Shown: one piece after another, positions 26,203 to 37,198 of the stretch
How the letters are laid out: each line of letters begins with the position of its first letter
Position numbering within the stretch: position 1 is the first letter of the stretch
Made by a program: the position numbers and the translations under genes
Notes under the pieces: model-generated
Told to the model about the DNA's origin: nothing
The model's database searches: none
What the model saw: only the letters and a program-made list of their open reading frames with translations
Origin: Corynebacterium sp. HMSC074A01
GTDB taxonomy: Bacteria > Actinomycetota > Actinomycetes > Mycobacteriales > Mycobacteriaceae
Assembly (NCBI RefSeq): GCF_001831515.1
Contig: NZ_KV825630.1
Span: 226,804-290,803 of the forward strand
Reading direction: 5' to 3'
Length of the DNA: 64,000 bases

Positions 26203-27290
26203 GCGACAGCGACGTCGATGCGTTCGTCGGTCGCGGTCAGCCCGATGCGCACGTGCCCGGCTCCCGCCGGGCCGTAGAAGTCGCCCGGGGCCGCGAGGAT
26301 GCCGCGCTCGGCGAGCCAGTCCAGCGTCTCGCGGGCATCCATCCCCTCGCGGCGCGACCACAGATACAGGCCAGCCTCGGAGTGGTCGACTGCAAAGCCG
26401 CTGTCCACCAGCGCCTTCAAAAGCTTCGCGCGGCGGGCGGCGTAGGTACTTGCCTGGAGTTTCTCGTGGGCGTCGTCGACAAGCGCGGCGCGCATGGCGT
26501 GCTGAACGGGGCCCGGGACCATGAGGCCGGAGTGCTTGCGCACGAACAGCAGCTCCTGGACCAGCTCCGTGTCGCCGGCGATCCAGCCCGCGCGGTAGGA
26601 CGCGAGGTTCGAGGTCTTCGACAGCGAGTGGAGCGCGAGCAGGTTGGTCATGTCCTCGCCGCACACGCGCGGGTCGAGGATGCTCACCGGCTCGGCCGAC
26701 CAGGGCAGGCCGAGGTAGCACTCGTCGGAGGCGATGATCGCGCCCGTGTCGCGGGAAAACTCAACCCACTCGCGCATCTTCTCGGCGCTTAGGACCTTGC
26801 CCGAGGGGTTCGACGGCGAGTTGATGAATACCAGCGCCGCCCCGTCGACGGGAGAATCCGAGCGCACCGGCTCAGCCCCGGCGAGCAGCGCGCCGACCTC
26901 GTAGGTGGGGTACGCAAGCTCCGGAATGACCACTTTTTGGCCGGCCAACCCCAGCAGCGTGGGCAGCCACGCGATGGCCTCTTTCGTGCCGATGACCGGC
27001 AGCACCGAGCGCTCATCGAGCCCGGTGACCGCAAAGCGACGCGCCATCGCACCCACGATCGCCTCACGCAGCTCCGGCGTGCCCACGGTCTGCGGGTAGC
27101 CGGGCTCGGCGGCGTGCTCGACCAGCGCGAGCTGGATCGACGGCGCGACCTCGTCGACGGGCGTGCCGACCGAGAGGTCGATGATGCCGTCCGGGTGCGC
27201 GGCCGCCTTTGCCTTCACATCCGCGATCGTGTCCCACGGGAACTCCGGCAGGCGCGTACCGAGGGGCTGGCGCTTGGGATTCACCGGCAT
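26187..27290 (-). CDS. dapC: N-succinyldiaminopimelate aminotransferase (actinobacterial DapC)
   Basis: 367 aa fold-type I PLP enzyme of the aspartate-aminotransferase superfamily. The Schiff-base lysine is in SLSKTSNLASYRAGW, the cofactor-binding Asp and Tyr in ASDECYLGL, and substrate Arg in VRIGLT near the C-terminus. It converts N-succinyl-2-amino-6-ketopimelate and glutamate to N-succinyl-LL-DAP, and so works between DapD and DapE. The ATG at 27290 has AGGA eight bases upstream, inside the end of fdxC, four bases away, so the two genes are coupled. Confidence 0.9.
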   Translation of the reverse strand: MPVNPKRQPLGTRLPEFPWDTIADVKAKAAAHPDGIIDLSVGTPVDEVAPSIQLALVEHAAEPGYPQTVGTPELREAIVGAMARRFAVTGLDERSVLPVIGTKEAIAWLPTLLGLAGQKVVIPELAYPTYEVGALLAGAEPVRSDSPVDGAALVFINSPSNPSGKVLSAEKMREWVEFSRDTGAIIASDECYLGLPWSAEPVSILDPRVCGEDMTNLLALHSLSKTSNLASYRAGWIAGDTELVQELLFVRKHSGLMVPGPVQHAMRAALVDDAHEKLQASTYAARRAKLLKALVDSGFAVDHSEAGLYLWSRREGMDARETLDWLAERGILAAPGDFYGPAGAGHVRIGLTATDERIDVAVARLSA

Positions 27291-27294
27291 GGTT

Positions 27295-27618
27295 CTAGTC
27301 CTGGTTCTGCGGCGGCAGGGCCTCGACAAACGGGTGGTCGTAGCCGGTCGGGCCGGTCTTGGTCGCGCCGCCCGGGGAGCCCAGCTTGTCAAAGAAGCCG
27401 ACGTTGGCGTCGTAGTATTCGGCCCACTCGTCCGGGGTGTCGTCCTCGTAGAAGATGGCCTCGACCGGGCAAGCCGGCTCGCAGGCGCCGCAGTCGACGC
27501 ACTCGTCCGGGTGGATGTAGAGCATGCGTTTGCCTTCATAGATGCAGTCGACGGGGCACTCCTCGACGCAGCTGCGATCCAGCACGTCCACGCATGGTTG
27601 AGCAATCACGTAAGTCAT
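27295..27618 (-). CDS. fdxC: 7Fe-type ferredoxin FdxC
   Basis: 107 aa electron carrier. The N-terminal motif [19 protein letters not shown] and the second motif [16 protein letters not shown] provide the cysteines for a 3Fe-4S and a 4Fe-4S cluster, as in mycobacterial FdxC (Rv1177). The start at 27618 (MTYVIAQPC) is the family start; a longer frame is spurious. It lies 13 bases after the small membrane-protein gene and directly before dapC. Redox partner unknown. Confidence 0.93.
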   Translation of the reverse strand: MTYVIAQPCVDVLDRSCVEECPVDCIYEGKRMLYIHPDECVDCGACEPACPVEAIFYEDDTPDEWAEYYDANVGFFDKLGSPGGATKTGPTGYDHPFVEALPPQNQD

Positions 27619-27631
27619 GTCGTCCAGTATG

Positions 27632-28012
27632 TCACTTCGCCCGAAACATCGGCCAAACGCCACCCATTATTCCCGCGAACAGCAGGAGCAATGTCAGAAT
27701 ATTATCTGGCACGAGATGCGGCCCGGCGAGCGGGAGCACGAACATGAGCGCGAAGAACCCCAGCGTCCACACCGCAAGTGGCACGAACGCCACCCACGCG
27801 GTGTCGCGCGACCACAGCCGCGCTGTCTTCGTCAGCACCATGTTGAAGCCAAAGGCAAGCAGAATGGTCAGCGGCATCGGCACGCCACCTACGTAGGACT
27901 CAAGGTAGACAACCTCCAGCAGCAGGGAGACACACGCGCCGATGCCGAGCCACACCATGGCACCTACTGCCTCGCCGCGCGTGAAGGTATCGCGCACCAC
28001 CGGTGCGCTCAC
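27632..28012 (-). CDS. Small membrane protein, Rv1171-like
   Basis: 126 aa with four predicted helices ([78 protein letters not shown]). Conserved position between mshB and fdxC in actinobacteria; function unknown. The GTG start at 28012 overlaps the mshB stop by four bases (GTGA), so translation is coupled to mshB. Confidence 0.78.
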   Translation of the reverse strand: MSAPVVRDTFTRGEAVGAMVWLGIGACVSLLLEVVYLESYVGGVPMPLTILLAFGFNMVLTKTARLWSRDTAWVAFVPLAVWTLGFFALMFVLPLAGPHLVPDNILTLLLLFAGIMGGVWPMFRAK

Positions 28013-28893
28013 CGCGCGATCCCTCCGAGCAGGCCGGCTGCCGGGTCGTCGATGGGCACGCCAGCGCCGAGCTGGAAGTGCTCGTAAGGCTGGATCGGCT
28101 GCACAATCAGATTCGACAGCGCGTAGTAGACCACCGGGCCGGACGCGATCACCGCGTGCGGGTTTGTGGCGCTCGTGCGCCCGTCGGCAATCCACAACTG
28201 CGTGGCGTGTGCCCGCATCGCCGTGACCTTCGCGCTGTAGGCCTGGCCGGAAAGCCGGATCGCGATGTCCGAATGCTCCACCCCGTCGAGCTCGCCAACC
28301 TCCGGCAGCCGCCAGCCCGCCGGTGCTTCCTCCGGCAGCAGCGCCGCGGTCTCCTCCGCCAAGCGCACCGACCACAGAATGCGCGGCACACCGACACGTT
28401 CGGCCGCCGCGTGCGTGATCTCGTGCGCCCGAATGTGGTCCGGGTGCCCGTACCCGCCGTCAGGGTCGTAGGTCAGCACCAGGTGCGGCCGCTCCGCAGC
28501 CATGAGCTCCGCAAGCTTATCGACGCTCCCCTGCCCCCCACGCACGAACGCCCGCGGATGCTCATGCGCCGCCGAGCCCGCCATCCCACTGTCGCGGTAG
28601 CAGCCCGCCCCGCCCAAGAAGGCGCCGCGCGCGCCGATCGCGGCCAAAGACTCAGCCAGCTCGCGGATGCGGAAGCCGCCTAGTTGGTCGGCATGGTCGA
28701 CGGTGAGCTGTTGGTAGGGCTCGCCGATGACCTCGCCCTCCTCGCCAAGCGTGCAGGTCACCACCAGCACGTCGGCACCGCGGGCGACCAGATCGGCCAG
28801 CGACCCGCCCATGGTGATCGCCTCATCGTCCGGGTGCGCATGCACCGCCATCACGCGGTAGCCCACCAGATCACGGTTCGTTGTACTCGACAC
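28009..28893 (-). CDS. mshB: N-acetyl-1-D-myo-inositol-2-amino-2-deoxy-glucopyranoside deacetylase MshB
   Basis: 294 aa zinc-dependent deacetylase of the LmbE/PIG-L fold that removes acetyl from GlcNAc-inositol in mycothiol synthesis. The metal and base residues are in VHAHPDDEAITMGG and the second zinc His in GYGHPDHIRAH. Mycothiol is the main low-mass thiol of Actinobacteria, in line with the host. The GTG start at 28893 has AAGGAG five bases upstream; the longer frame into lpqW is rejected. It lies 11 bases after lpqW. Confidence 0.94.
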   Translation of the reverse strand: MSSTTNRDLVGYRVMAVHAHPDDEAITMGGSLADLVARGADVLVVTCTLGEEGEVIGEPYQQLTVDHADQLGGFRIRELAESLAAIGARGAFLGGAGCYRDSGMAGSAAHEHPRAFVRGGQGSVDKLAELMAAERPHLVLTYDPDGGYGHPDHIRAHEITHAAAERVGVPRILWSVRLAEETAALLPEEAPAGWRLPEVGELDGVEHSDIAIRLSGQAYSAKVTAMRAHATQLWIADGRTSATNPHAVIASGPVVYYALSNLIVQPIQPYEHFQLGAGVPIDDPAAGLLGGIAR

Positions 28894-28904
28894 TGTTGCT
28901 CCTT

Positions 28905-30533
28905 CTATTCGGCGACATCCGGGTCCGCGGGGTGCGGCCCTACCAGCCGCCACGACGCCGCGCCCGAAATCCCTTCGTCCCATCGTTGCAGATCCGGCGA
29001 CGGTCCCTGCAGCGCGGCCCCCAGCGCCAGGATGCGCGTCTCGCGCACGATCGGCACCCACAGCACCTCGCGCTGCTCCATCGCTGCGACGCGCTGGCGC
29101 GCCTCCCCCAAACCGACGGTGCCGGCGAGGATGGCCCCCGCGAGCGCCTGGTTCTCCTGCGTACACAGCCCGGCGATGTTCTCGTCGCGCGCCCCATCCG
29201 CCGGGCAAGTCAGCCTCCCTGCCAGCTGCGTTGCGGTGCCCGCGTCATACCGCCAGCCCACGAGCAGGTCGATATTGCCCTCCGGCAAGCTGCGCGAAAG
29301 CAGCGAGTCCGTGTCCGTGGTCACCACGTTGGCGCGCACTCCGCGCTGCTGCAGGATATCCGCGAGCGAGCGCGCGGCTGCCGACGCCGCCGGGTCAGAG
29401 GCATCCGCACCGATGCGCAGCGGGCGGTGCGCCGCCACATACTGCGGCAGCGCCTTCGGCTCACCTGCAAGTTCGGGGGTTTCAGGCGCGAGCGCGAGGT
29501 CGGTGGAGCGGCCGGTGCCGATGGCGGCGAGCAGGGGGACGTCGATAAGCATGCGCAGCTCCTCGCGCATCGCGTGCGTGAGCCCCGAGGTGGCCGAGAT
29601 GTGCACCCCGAGCGTGCGCGGGCTGGTGACCAGGCGGGTTTGGGTGGCCGGCAGGAGCGCGAGCACGCGCGAGGAGGTCTCCTCCGGTGCTTTGTCTACA
29701 AAGCCGAGCTGGCCGACGCGCAGCTGATCGGCGACCTGGGTGGTGGTGCGCACCGCCTGCAGCGTGACAATGTCGATGTTCGCCGGGGACGTGCCCCAGA
29801 AGCGGTCGTTGCGGTGAAGCGTGACCGTGCCGCGGCCGCGATCCACCTCGCGCACCATGTAGCGGCCCGCCGACGCCGGGATCGTGTCGCGGAGCGCGGC
29901 GCGGAAATCGCTTGCATCCGGGGACAAGAGGTGCGAGGGCAACAGGTGGGAAAACAGGGTCTGCCAGGTGCGCACCGGCTGCGCGAAGTCCACGTCGACG
30001 ACCTTGCCGCCCGCACCGGTAACCCGCACGCCCACTATCGCGTCGTAGCCTGCGGAGTCGATCGTGCCCGCGGTCTGCGTCATGCCGCGCCAAAGGTAGA
30101 CGAAGTCCGCGCCGGTAATCGGGGTGCCGTCGGACCACTGCGCCTCAGGCGCGATGACGTAGCGTACCGTCATGGCGTAGCGCGAGGAAGGCAGGCGCGT
30201 TGCCGCTTTCAGCAGTTCGTCGTTGCGCTCGCCACCCCAAAACGCGCTGGGCAGCACGAGGTTGGCGATGCTGCGCACCATCGACGACTCATCCGACTGC
30301 AGGTGCGGGTTGAGCCCACCTCGCAGCCCGTCCGTGCCGACGGTGACCTGGGAGCGCTCAGGTGCCCTGGTGTTGCGCTGGCGCGGCTGGTCCTGCTCGG
30401 CGTTTTCGTGTTGCTCGTGCTCGGGGGCCTCCGCAGGGTCGACGAGCGGCGGCGGGCCGGGATTGGCCGCGCAGCCAGCGAGCAGCGTCAGCGCGCCACA
30501 GGTGGCGAGCAGCGCGGTCAATCGGCCCTGCAC
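28905..30533 (-). CDS. lpqW: LpqW-like lipoprotein (SBP family 5 fold)
   Basis: 542 aa secreted lipoprotein with lipobox LLAGC (Cys 21), an acidic Gln-rich linker (about 30-58) and a family-5 solute-binding domain (VTVGTDGLRGGLNPHL; APEAQWSDGTPITGADFVYLW). No transporter genes are attached. In mycobacteria LpqW sits in the same gene order and controls the balance of phosphatidylinositol mannosides and lipoarabinomannan by acting on PimE. A similar role in lipomannan synthesis here is an inference. Start GTG 30533 follows the typA stop by 11 bases. Confidence 0.85.
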   Translation of the reverse strand: MQGRLTALLATCGALTLLAGCAANPGPPPLVDPAEAPEHEQHENAEQDQPRQRNTRAPERSQVTVGTDGLRGGLNPHLQSDESSMVRSIANLVLPSAFWGGERNDELLKAATRLPSSRYAMTVRYVIAPEAQWSDGTPITGADFVYLWRGMTQTAGTIDSAGYDAIVGVRVTGAGGKVVDVDFAQPVRTWQTLFSHLLPSHLLSPDASDFRAALRDTIPASAGRYMVREVDRGRGTVTLHRNDRFWGTSPANIDIVTLQAVRTTTQVADQLRVGQLGFVDKAPEETSSRVLALLPATQTRLVTSPRTLGVHISATSGLTHAMREELRMLIDVPLLAAIGTGRSTDLALAPETPELAGEPKALPQYVAAHRPLRIGADASDPAASAAARSLADILQQRGVRANVVTTDTDSLLSRSLPEGNIDLLVGWRYDAGTATQLAGRLTCPADGARDENIAGLCTQENQALAGAILAGTVGLGEARQRVAAMEQREVLWVPIVRETRILALGAALQGPSPDLQRWDEGISGAASWRLVGPHPADPDVAE

Positions 30534-30544
30534 GAAGCCCTGCT

Positions 30545-32461
<1,917 letters not shown>

Positions 32462-32575
32462 TTATCCGGTGCTCCTTTTATATAGGCGAGTAGAACGATT
32501 AAACCTTACCCCTGTGCCGCCTAGATCGCACCTTCGATACGCCCAGCAAAGTACCCAGAAACCTGACAATCCGCC

Positions 32576-32603
32576 TTGACACTGTGACAAAAGTGACTAG
32601 TGT
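32576..32603 (+). promoter_or_regulatory. Promoter of the secreted protein gene
   Basis: A consensus -35 TTGACA (32576-32581) and TAGTGT (32598-32603) with a 16-base spacer. This is the clearest two-part vegetative promoter I see in the window, placed about 70 bases before the chosen start. Confidence 0.6.
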
Positions 32604-32675
32604 GGCTTAAGTTGCGTGGTGTTTTGTGCCACCTCAGTTTCTAGCCCCAACCCGACGAAGGACACCGACCCCGCC

Positions 32676-33383
32676 GTGCGAACCCCATCCACGACCAAGC
32701 GCGTCGGCCGCTTTGCCGCCGCCGCACTCGCGCTCGCGGCATGCCTCGCGCCCGTGACCGCCGCCCACGCCGCGCCCTCCGCCGGACCGATCACCGTCGG
32801 CTCGACGACCTCGTCAAACCCGCTCGATCACCTGGGCCGCCCCAGCGACGAGACCATCGCGCGTGTCGAGGCGTTTGCCAGCCAGCCTTTCGTCCCCGAA
32901 GGTGCCGCGAACGCGCTGCGGACCGCGCTGGCATTCTTCGCCGGCCAAGGCGAGCTCGGCGGCCCGCCGCTGCCGGAAAACGGCCCGGCGTTTACGCAGT
33001 TCGCCTGGCCCACGGTGTCCTCGAACTGCATCGGGCCGCGCATGCACTCGACCGCTTCCGCCATCGCGGTGCCGGGACCAACGCAGACGCCGCAGCCTGG
33101 CGCACGCGCCGGCGAGGCCGTCTTCGTCTTCACCGCACTCGGTACCCCACCAGCGGCAAAGCAGCAGGGTGGGCTCAACGCGTACTGGATTAACCTCGAC
33201 ACGATGCGCACCGGTGTAACGCCGCTTGGCAATCACGGGATTAACCCCACAGGACCGACCACCTTGTCCGGCACCGCCGCGACAGGATCCGGCCGCGTCC
33301 TCGCAGTCATCGACGGTGCCACGCGTACCGCCGAGAAGACCTGCACCTTTGCCCCGACAGCCGCGAGTTTCCATGTGAGGTAA
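32676..33383 (+). CDS. Secreted protein of unknown function
   Basis: 235 aa with a Sec signal peptide: basic VRTPSTTKRVGR, hydrophobic FAAAALALAACLAPVTA and cleavage after AHA (about residue 32). The mature part is Pro/Gly/Thr-rich, with two cysteines (SSNCIGP and EKTCTF) that could form a disulfide. I do not recognise a catalytic motif. GTG 32676 is chosen because it gives a normal signal peptide; an in-frame GTG at 32616 would add 20 residues. Stop is five bases from the DUF402 start, so both share a transcript. Confidence 0.72.
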   Translation: MRTPSTTKRVGRFAAAALALAACLAPVTAAHAAPSAGPITVGSTTSSNPLDHLGRPSDETIARVEAFASQPFVPEGAANALRTALAFFAGQGELGGPPLPENGPAFTQFAWPTVSSNCIGPRMHSTASAIAVPGPTQTPQPGARAGEAVFVFTALGTPPAAKQQGGLNAYWINLDTMRTGVTPLGNHGINPTGPTTLSGTAATGSGRVLAVIDGATRTAEKTCTFAPTAASFHVR

Positions 33384-33388
33384 GCACC

Positions 33389-33925
33389 ATGAGCGCCGAT
33401 CTGCATCCTGTGAAGCAGGAGAGCTTCGACACCGCGTCGAAGACGAACACCGACCCCAAGGGGTTCCTGCGCGAGGTCGACACCTTCAAGGTCACGGATT
33501 TCGGCCTCTACATGGCCCGCGGCGCGAACCACCCGCAGTTCGGCTACCTGGAGAGCTGGCTGCTGCCCGAGCTGGGCCTGCGCGCGAACATCTTCCACTT
33601 CCGCGAGGGCGCGGAGAAAGATCAGGACTTCTACTTCGACGTCGCCGACATCAACGTTGACGGCGGCGTGTGGCGCACGCGCGACCTCTACGTCGACCTG
33701 GTCTCTTTGACCGGCAACCCGATCGACGTGCTCGACATCGACGAGCTCGCCGCCGCCTGCTCCGCCGGCCTGATCACCGCCGAGGAGGCCGAGAAGGCCA
33801 TGGACGTCACCCTGCGCGCAGTCGAAGGCATCACGCGCCACGACGACGACGCCATGGAGTGGCTCCGCACCCTCGGCATCGAGCTGACCTGGGCCGAAGA
33901 AGTCGAGCTCGCCCCCGTCGGCTAG
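33389..33925 (+). CDS. DUF402-family protein
   Basis: 178 aa. The C-terminal two thirds (DFYFDVADINVDGGVWRTRDLYVDLV, then DIDELAAACSAGLITAEEAEKAMD) match DUF402, a family that includes nucleoside tri/diphosphate phosphatases such as the Bacillus Ntdp type. Acidic metal-binding residues typical of the family (D-x-Y-x-D-V, DELY-like) are present. A phosphatase activity is a family-based guess. GAGGT lies just before the ATG and overlaps the previous stop. Convergent overlap of four bases with the kinase gene. Confidence 0.78.
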   Translation: MSADLHPVKQESFDTASKTNTDPKGFLREVDTFKVTDFGLYMARGANHPQFGYLESWLLPELGLRANIFHFREGAEKDQDFYFDVADINVDGGVWRTRDLYVDLVSLTGNPIDVLDIDELAAACSAGLITAEEAEKAMDVTLRAVEGITRHDDDAMEWLRTLGIELTWAEEVELAPVG

Positions 33926-34389
33926 ACCCTGCGCACCGTCACATCCGCCGGTGCCCGCTTAAGCGCCGCCTCTTGGGCGGCCCACATGTCCCAGAACTCG
34001 GCGTAGTAGGGATCGCGCGCCAGCGCACGCCGTTTCCGCACTGCCGTATCCGCGCACACCCACAGCGCGTCCACCGCGCCCCGCTTTTTCGCTTTGGCTA
34101 GCGACGCCCACGTCAACGCCCCCACCCCCTCAACGATCACATCGGCGTGCGGGTCGAGTGCCACCCACTCCCCTCGCCTGTCGTTTTCCCAATCCCAGCG
34201 CCAGTAGCCGGGCGCATGGGGGTCGAGCACGTCGCGCGCGACCATCGCCGCGCCTTCGGCGAGCCCGCTCCACCCCGGGTAGAAGTCGTCGAGGTGGACT
34301 ACCCGGATGCCAAGCGCTGCGCCGATCTGGTTGGCCAGCGTTGTCTTGCCGGCGCCGGAGGGGCCGTCGATAAGCAGTGTGTACGCCAT
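33922..34389 (-). CDS. Small P-loop kinase, uridine-kinase-like
   Basis: 155 aa. Walker A is IDGPSGAGKTTLA (residues 7-19), followed by the nucleoside-kinase style HLDDFYPGWSGL and an Arg-rich lid region (RKRRALARDP). It is shorter than true uridine kinases (about 210 aa). Its start abuts the ykoC stop with no gap, so it is the last gene of the TPP-riboswitch-controlled transporter operon. A role in phosphorylating an imported pyrimidine or thiazole is possible but unproven; the annotation should remain P-loop kinase. Confidence 0.8.
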   Translation of the reverse strand: MAYTLLIDGPSGAGKTTLANQIGAALGIRVVHLDDFYPGWSGLAEGAAMVARDVLDPHAPGYWRWDWENDRRGEWVALDPHADVIVEGVGALTWASLAKAKKRGAVDALWVCADTAVRKRRALARDPYYAEFWDMWAAQEAALKRAPADVTVRRV

Positions 34390-35151
34390 TTACGACACCG
34401 CCCACACCGGGCGGAACTCTCCTGTTACCCACGCCGCGCCGAGCGCAACCGCCGCGAGCAACACGCAGATGATCAGCACCACCCAATCGCGCGTGCACAT
34501 TTTCGATTCGCGCGCCCACGTGCGCTCGCCCGCGCGTCCGAACGCGCGCGCCTCCATCGCCGTGGCGAGCTTGCCGGCCCGCCGCAGCGACATCACCAAA
34601 AGCCCGAAGGCCAGCGAGAACGCGTAGCGCACCCGGTTCACATCCGCGATCCCGCGCGAGCGCCGCGCCCGGCGCATCGCCTCGACGTCCTCGCGCAGCA
34701 GCGTGAGCATGCGCAGCGCCGCCACCGAGCCAAGCACGAAGCGCGCCGGCAGCTTCAGCACCTGCGCGAGCCCGTCGCCTAGATCCGTCGGATCCACGTC
34801 AGCCGAGAGCACCACCACCGGCAGCGCCACCGCCAGCACGCGCAGCGTAATCGCCCACGCGAGCGAGACCGACAGCTCGGAGACTTGGATCAGCCCGTAG
34901 TCAAAATAGACCTCGCCGCCCGACTGGCCGTAGAGCGCCATCGGAATGCCCGCGATCGGCGCAAGCAGCAAAAGCGGCCAGCCGCGGCGCGCGAGGCGCC
35001 GGAAACTCACCCCGCACAGGGGCGCGGCCACAAGCGTCGCCACGATCGCCACGGTGGCAGAGACCCAATCAATGCTCACCAGCAGCGGGGTGGTCAGAAG
35101 CGCCAGCCCCAAAATGCGGGTCACCGGGTTAATCCCCTCGAGCAGGTTCAC
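34390..35151 (-). CDS. ykoC: ECF transporter transmembrane subunit (EcfT), thiamine/HMP type
   Basis: 253 aa with five or six predicted helices and the EcfT coupling motifs ARRSRG and EARAFG that contact the ATPases. It links the energy module to the substrate-binding YkoE subunit. Overlaps the ATPase gene by four bases. The operon order ykoE-ykoD-ykoC and the TPP riboswitch ahead of it point to thiamine or its precursor hydroxymethylpyrimidine as substrate. Confidence 0.9.
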   Translation of the reverse strand: MNLLEGINPVTRILGLALLTTPLLVSIDWVSATVAIVATLVAAPLCGVSFRRLARRGWPLLLLAPIAGIPMALYGQSGGEVYFDYGLIQVSELSVSLAWAITLRVLAVALPVVVLSADVDPTDLGDGLAQVLKLPARFVLGSVAALRMLTLLREDVEAMRRARRSRGIADVNRVRYAFSLAFGLLVMSLRRAGKLATAMEARAFGRAGERTWARESKMCTRDWVVLIICVLLAAVALGAAWVTGEFRPVWAVS

Positions 35152-36473
35152 TGTGTCGCCTCCAGGTGGATAATGTGGTCGCCGAGCGAGGCGATGAACG
35201 CCTCGTCGTGCGTAATCGACACGACGGTGACGCCGCGCTCGGTCAGCTCGCGGATGAGCCCCGCCAGCTCGACGAAGGTGCGGTCGTCTTGGCCGAAGGT
35301 GGGCTCGTCGAAAAGCACGAGCTTCGGCGCGTTGACCAGCGCAGTCGCCACCGACAGCCGCCGCTTCTCCCCGCCGGAAAGCGTGAACGGGTTCGCGCCG
35401 ACGAGGTGATCGAGGCGCAGGCGCGTGAGCAGCTCGTCAATGCGCGCTTGCGGCGCACCCGACAGCGCCATCTCCTCGCGCACCGTCGAGGTGACGAATT
35501 GGTGCTCCGGCTCCTGGAAGACGAAGCCGATGCGCTCCGCGAGCTGCGCCGACTTCCACTTGATCGCCGGCGTCTCGAGCCCCCGCCGAATCGACTCGGA
35601 GTAGACGACCTCGCCCGCGCGCGGGGCGTCGAGGCCCGCCAGCACGTGCGCGAGCGTCGTCTTGCCCGCCCCGTTCGGGCCCGTGATCACGGTGGACGCG
35701 CCCTCCGGGATGCGCAGGTCCCGCGGCGGGCCCACGCGCGTTTGCACTCCGCGCGTCGTCAGCGCCGCAGCGTCGCCTCGCACGCCGCGCGCAGGCGGCA
35801 GTTCCGGTGCCCCGGGCAGCTTATCGACGCCCACCTCATCCACCCCACCCTCACCCAAGCGATACGCGCGCGTGGCCAGGTGCGCCCAGGGTCGCGGGCG
35901 GTGCTCCACCACGATCAGCGTGGCACCGGTTGCCGCGCACACGTGCTCCACGGCGGCGATGACCTCGTCGCGCCCGGCTGGGTCGAGGTTGGCGGTCGGC
36001 TCGTCGAGGATGAGGATGTCCGCGCCCATGGCGAGCACGCCCGCAAGCGCGAGCCTTTGCTTCTGTCCGCCGGAGAGGTGCGCAGTGTTGTGATCCAGCG
36101 GCACGTCGAGGCCCACCGCGTCGAGCGCGTACTCCACGCGCCGCCAGATCTCCTCGCGCGGCACGCCGAGGTTCTCCGCGCCGAAGGCGACGTCGTCGCC
36201 GACGCGGGTGAGGATGGTCTGCGCCTCCGGGTCCTGCATCACCATGCCGACCGTGCCGTTGACAGTGAGGCGGCCCGCGCTGTGACCGTCCTCCTCGTCA
36301 CCGGCCAGGCCTGCAAGGACCGCGAGCAGCGTGGACTTCCCGGAGCCGGAGTCGCCGGTAAGGATGACGCGCTCGCCGTGCTCGATGCGCAGGTCAACGC
36401 CCGTAAACGCTGGTTTGGGGCGGGTGGCGTACTGGTAGCTTAAGCCCCGGGCTTCAATCGCGGGTGCTGCCAT
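35148..36473 (-). CDS. ykoD: ECF transporter ATPase, two fused ABC domains
   Basis: 441 aa with two complete ATPase domains in one chain. Domain 1: Walker A TGDSGSGKSTLL, signature LSGGQ, Walker B ILILDEPT. Domain 2: Walker A TGPNGAGKTTLA, signature LSGGE, Walker B LVLFDEPT. The fused pair replaces the EcfA/EcfA' heterodimer. The second domain starts near residue 235 after a Pro/Gly linker. The start overlaps nothing upstream: the ykoE stop is adjacent, giving a tightly packed operon. Confidence 0.93.
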   Translation of the reverse strand: MAAPAIEARGLSYQYATRPKPAFTGVDLRIEHGERVILTGDSGSGKSTLLAVLAGLAGDEEDGHSAGRLTVNGTVGMVMQDPEAQTILTRVGDDVAFGAENLGVPREEIWRRVEYALDAVGLDVPLDHNTAHLSGGQKQRLALAGVLAMGADILILDEPTANLDPAGRDEVIAAVEHVCAATGATLIVVEHRPRPWAHLATRAYRLGEGGVDEVGVDKLPGAPELPPARGVRGDAAALTTRGVQTRVGPPRDLRIPEGASTVITGPNGAGKTTLAHVLAGLDAPRAGEVVYSESIRRGLETPAIKWKSAQLAERIGFVFQEPEHQFVTSTVREEMALSGAPQARIDELLTRLRLDHLVGANPFTLSGGEKRRLSVATALVNAPKLVLFDEPTFGQDDRTFVELAGLIRELTERGVTVVSITHDEAFIASLGDHIIHLEATQ

Positions 36474-37085
36474 CTAGCTCGCCTCGGCGCGCAGGCGCTC
36501 GCGGCCCGCGCCGAAGCGGTCGAGCGCACCGGTCTTGGCCAGCGCCTTGACCAGGAAGTACCCGAGCACACCTGCGAGTACCGCACCGGAGATCGAGGTG
36601 CACACGAGGTAGATCACATTGTACGACAGGCTCATCGCCAGGTTGCCGGAGGTAAACAGCTCCAGCACGAACGCGCCCACGCCGGCACCGATGCCGGAGA
36701 GCACCGCGACGTCGAGCGAGAAGCGCTTGTACATGAAGATGAGGAAGATCAGCTCCGCGCCGATGCCCTGCGCCAGGCCCGAGTACAGCGTCTCGATCGC
36801 CCACTGGCTGCCCAGCAGCGCGGAGACGGAGGCGGCGAGCACCTCCACGAACACCGCCGCGCCCGGCTTGCGGATGATCAACCCACCCAGCACACCACCG
36901 ATGAGCCAGATGCCGGTGAAGAGGCCGCCGAGGCCGGGCGTGACGGCGTCGATAGCCTTGTAGCCCGCATACCCCACGCCATTCCACAGTACGAACAGCA
37001 GGCCGCAGGCCACGCCGAGGACGGCCGCGGTCACGATGTCAATCACGCGCCAGGAGTTAGTCCTGGAGGCAGCACGATTTGTCAT
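36474..37085 (-). CDS. ykoE: ECF transporter substrate-specific subunit YkoE (thiamine/HMP)
   Basis: 203 aa with five to six helices (DIVTAAVLGVACGLLFVLWNGVGYAGY ... GALDRFG). It belongs to the YkoE family of S-components, predicted to bind thiamine or hydroxymethylpyrimidine. The assignment is strengthened by a TPP riboswitch directly upstream. The AAGGAAGG ribosome site is six bases before ATG, at the end of the riboswitch region, which would allow translational control. Confidence 0.92.
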   Translation of the reverse strand: MTNRAASRTNSWRVIDIVTAAVLGVACGLLFVLWNGVGYAGYKAIDAVTPGLGGLFTGIWLIGGVLGGLIIRKPGAAVFVEVLAASVSALLGSQWAIETLYSGLAQGIGAELIFLIFMYKRFSLDVAVLSGIGAGVGAFVLELFTSGNLAMSLSYNVIYLVCTSISGAVLAGVLGYFLVKALAKTGALDRFGAGRERLRAEAS

Positions 37086-37091
37086 TATTCC

Positions 37092-37178
37092 TTCCTTTCG
37101 CCGGTATTACCCGGATCAGGTTCGACGGTTTACCGCAAGCTGCGGATTCTCAGCCGGGCGTGCGCCCAGCTCCCGTGT
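37092..37178 (-). promoter_or_regulatory. TPP (THI-box) riboswitch
   Basis: Reading the minus strand, the thi-box hallmarks appear in order: GGGAGC, GGCTGAGA, then GAACCTGATCCGGGTAATACCGGCG, close to the ykoE start. These correspond to P1/P2 and the conserved J-regions that bind thiamine pyrophosphate. The ribosome site and ATG follow within about 15 bases of the 3' end, so ligand binding probably hides the ribosome site. It controls ykoE-ykoD-ykoC-kinase. Confidence 0.95.
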
Positions 37179-37198
37179 TTTTCAAGGGCGCGAATAGC

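Noticed and set aside
37086..37198. Terminator after the dpp ATPase gene
   Set aside because: The only structured element is the TPP riboswitch of ykoE on the same strand; no hairpin with a T-run precedes it.
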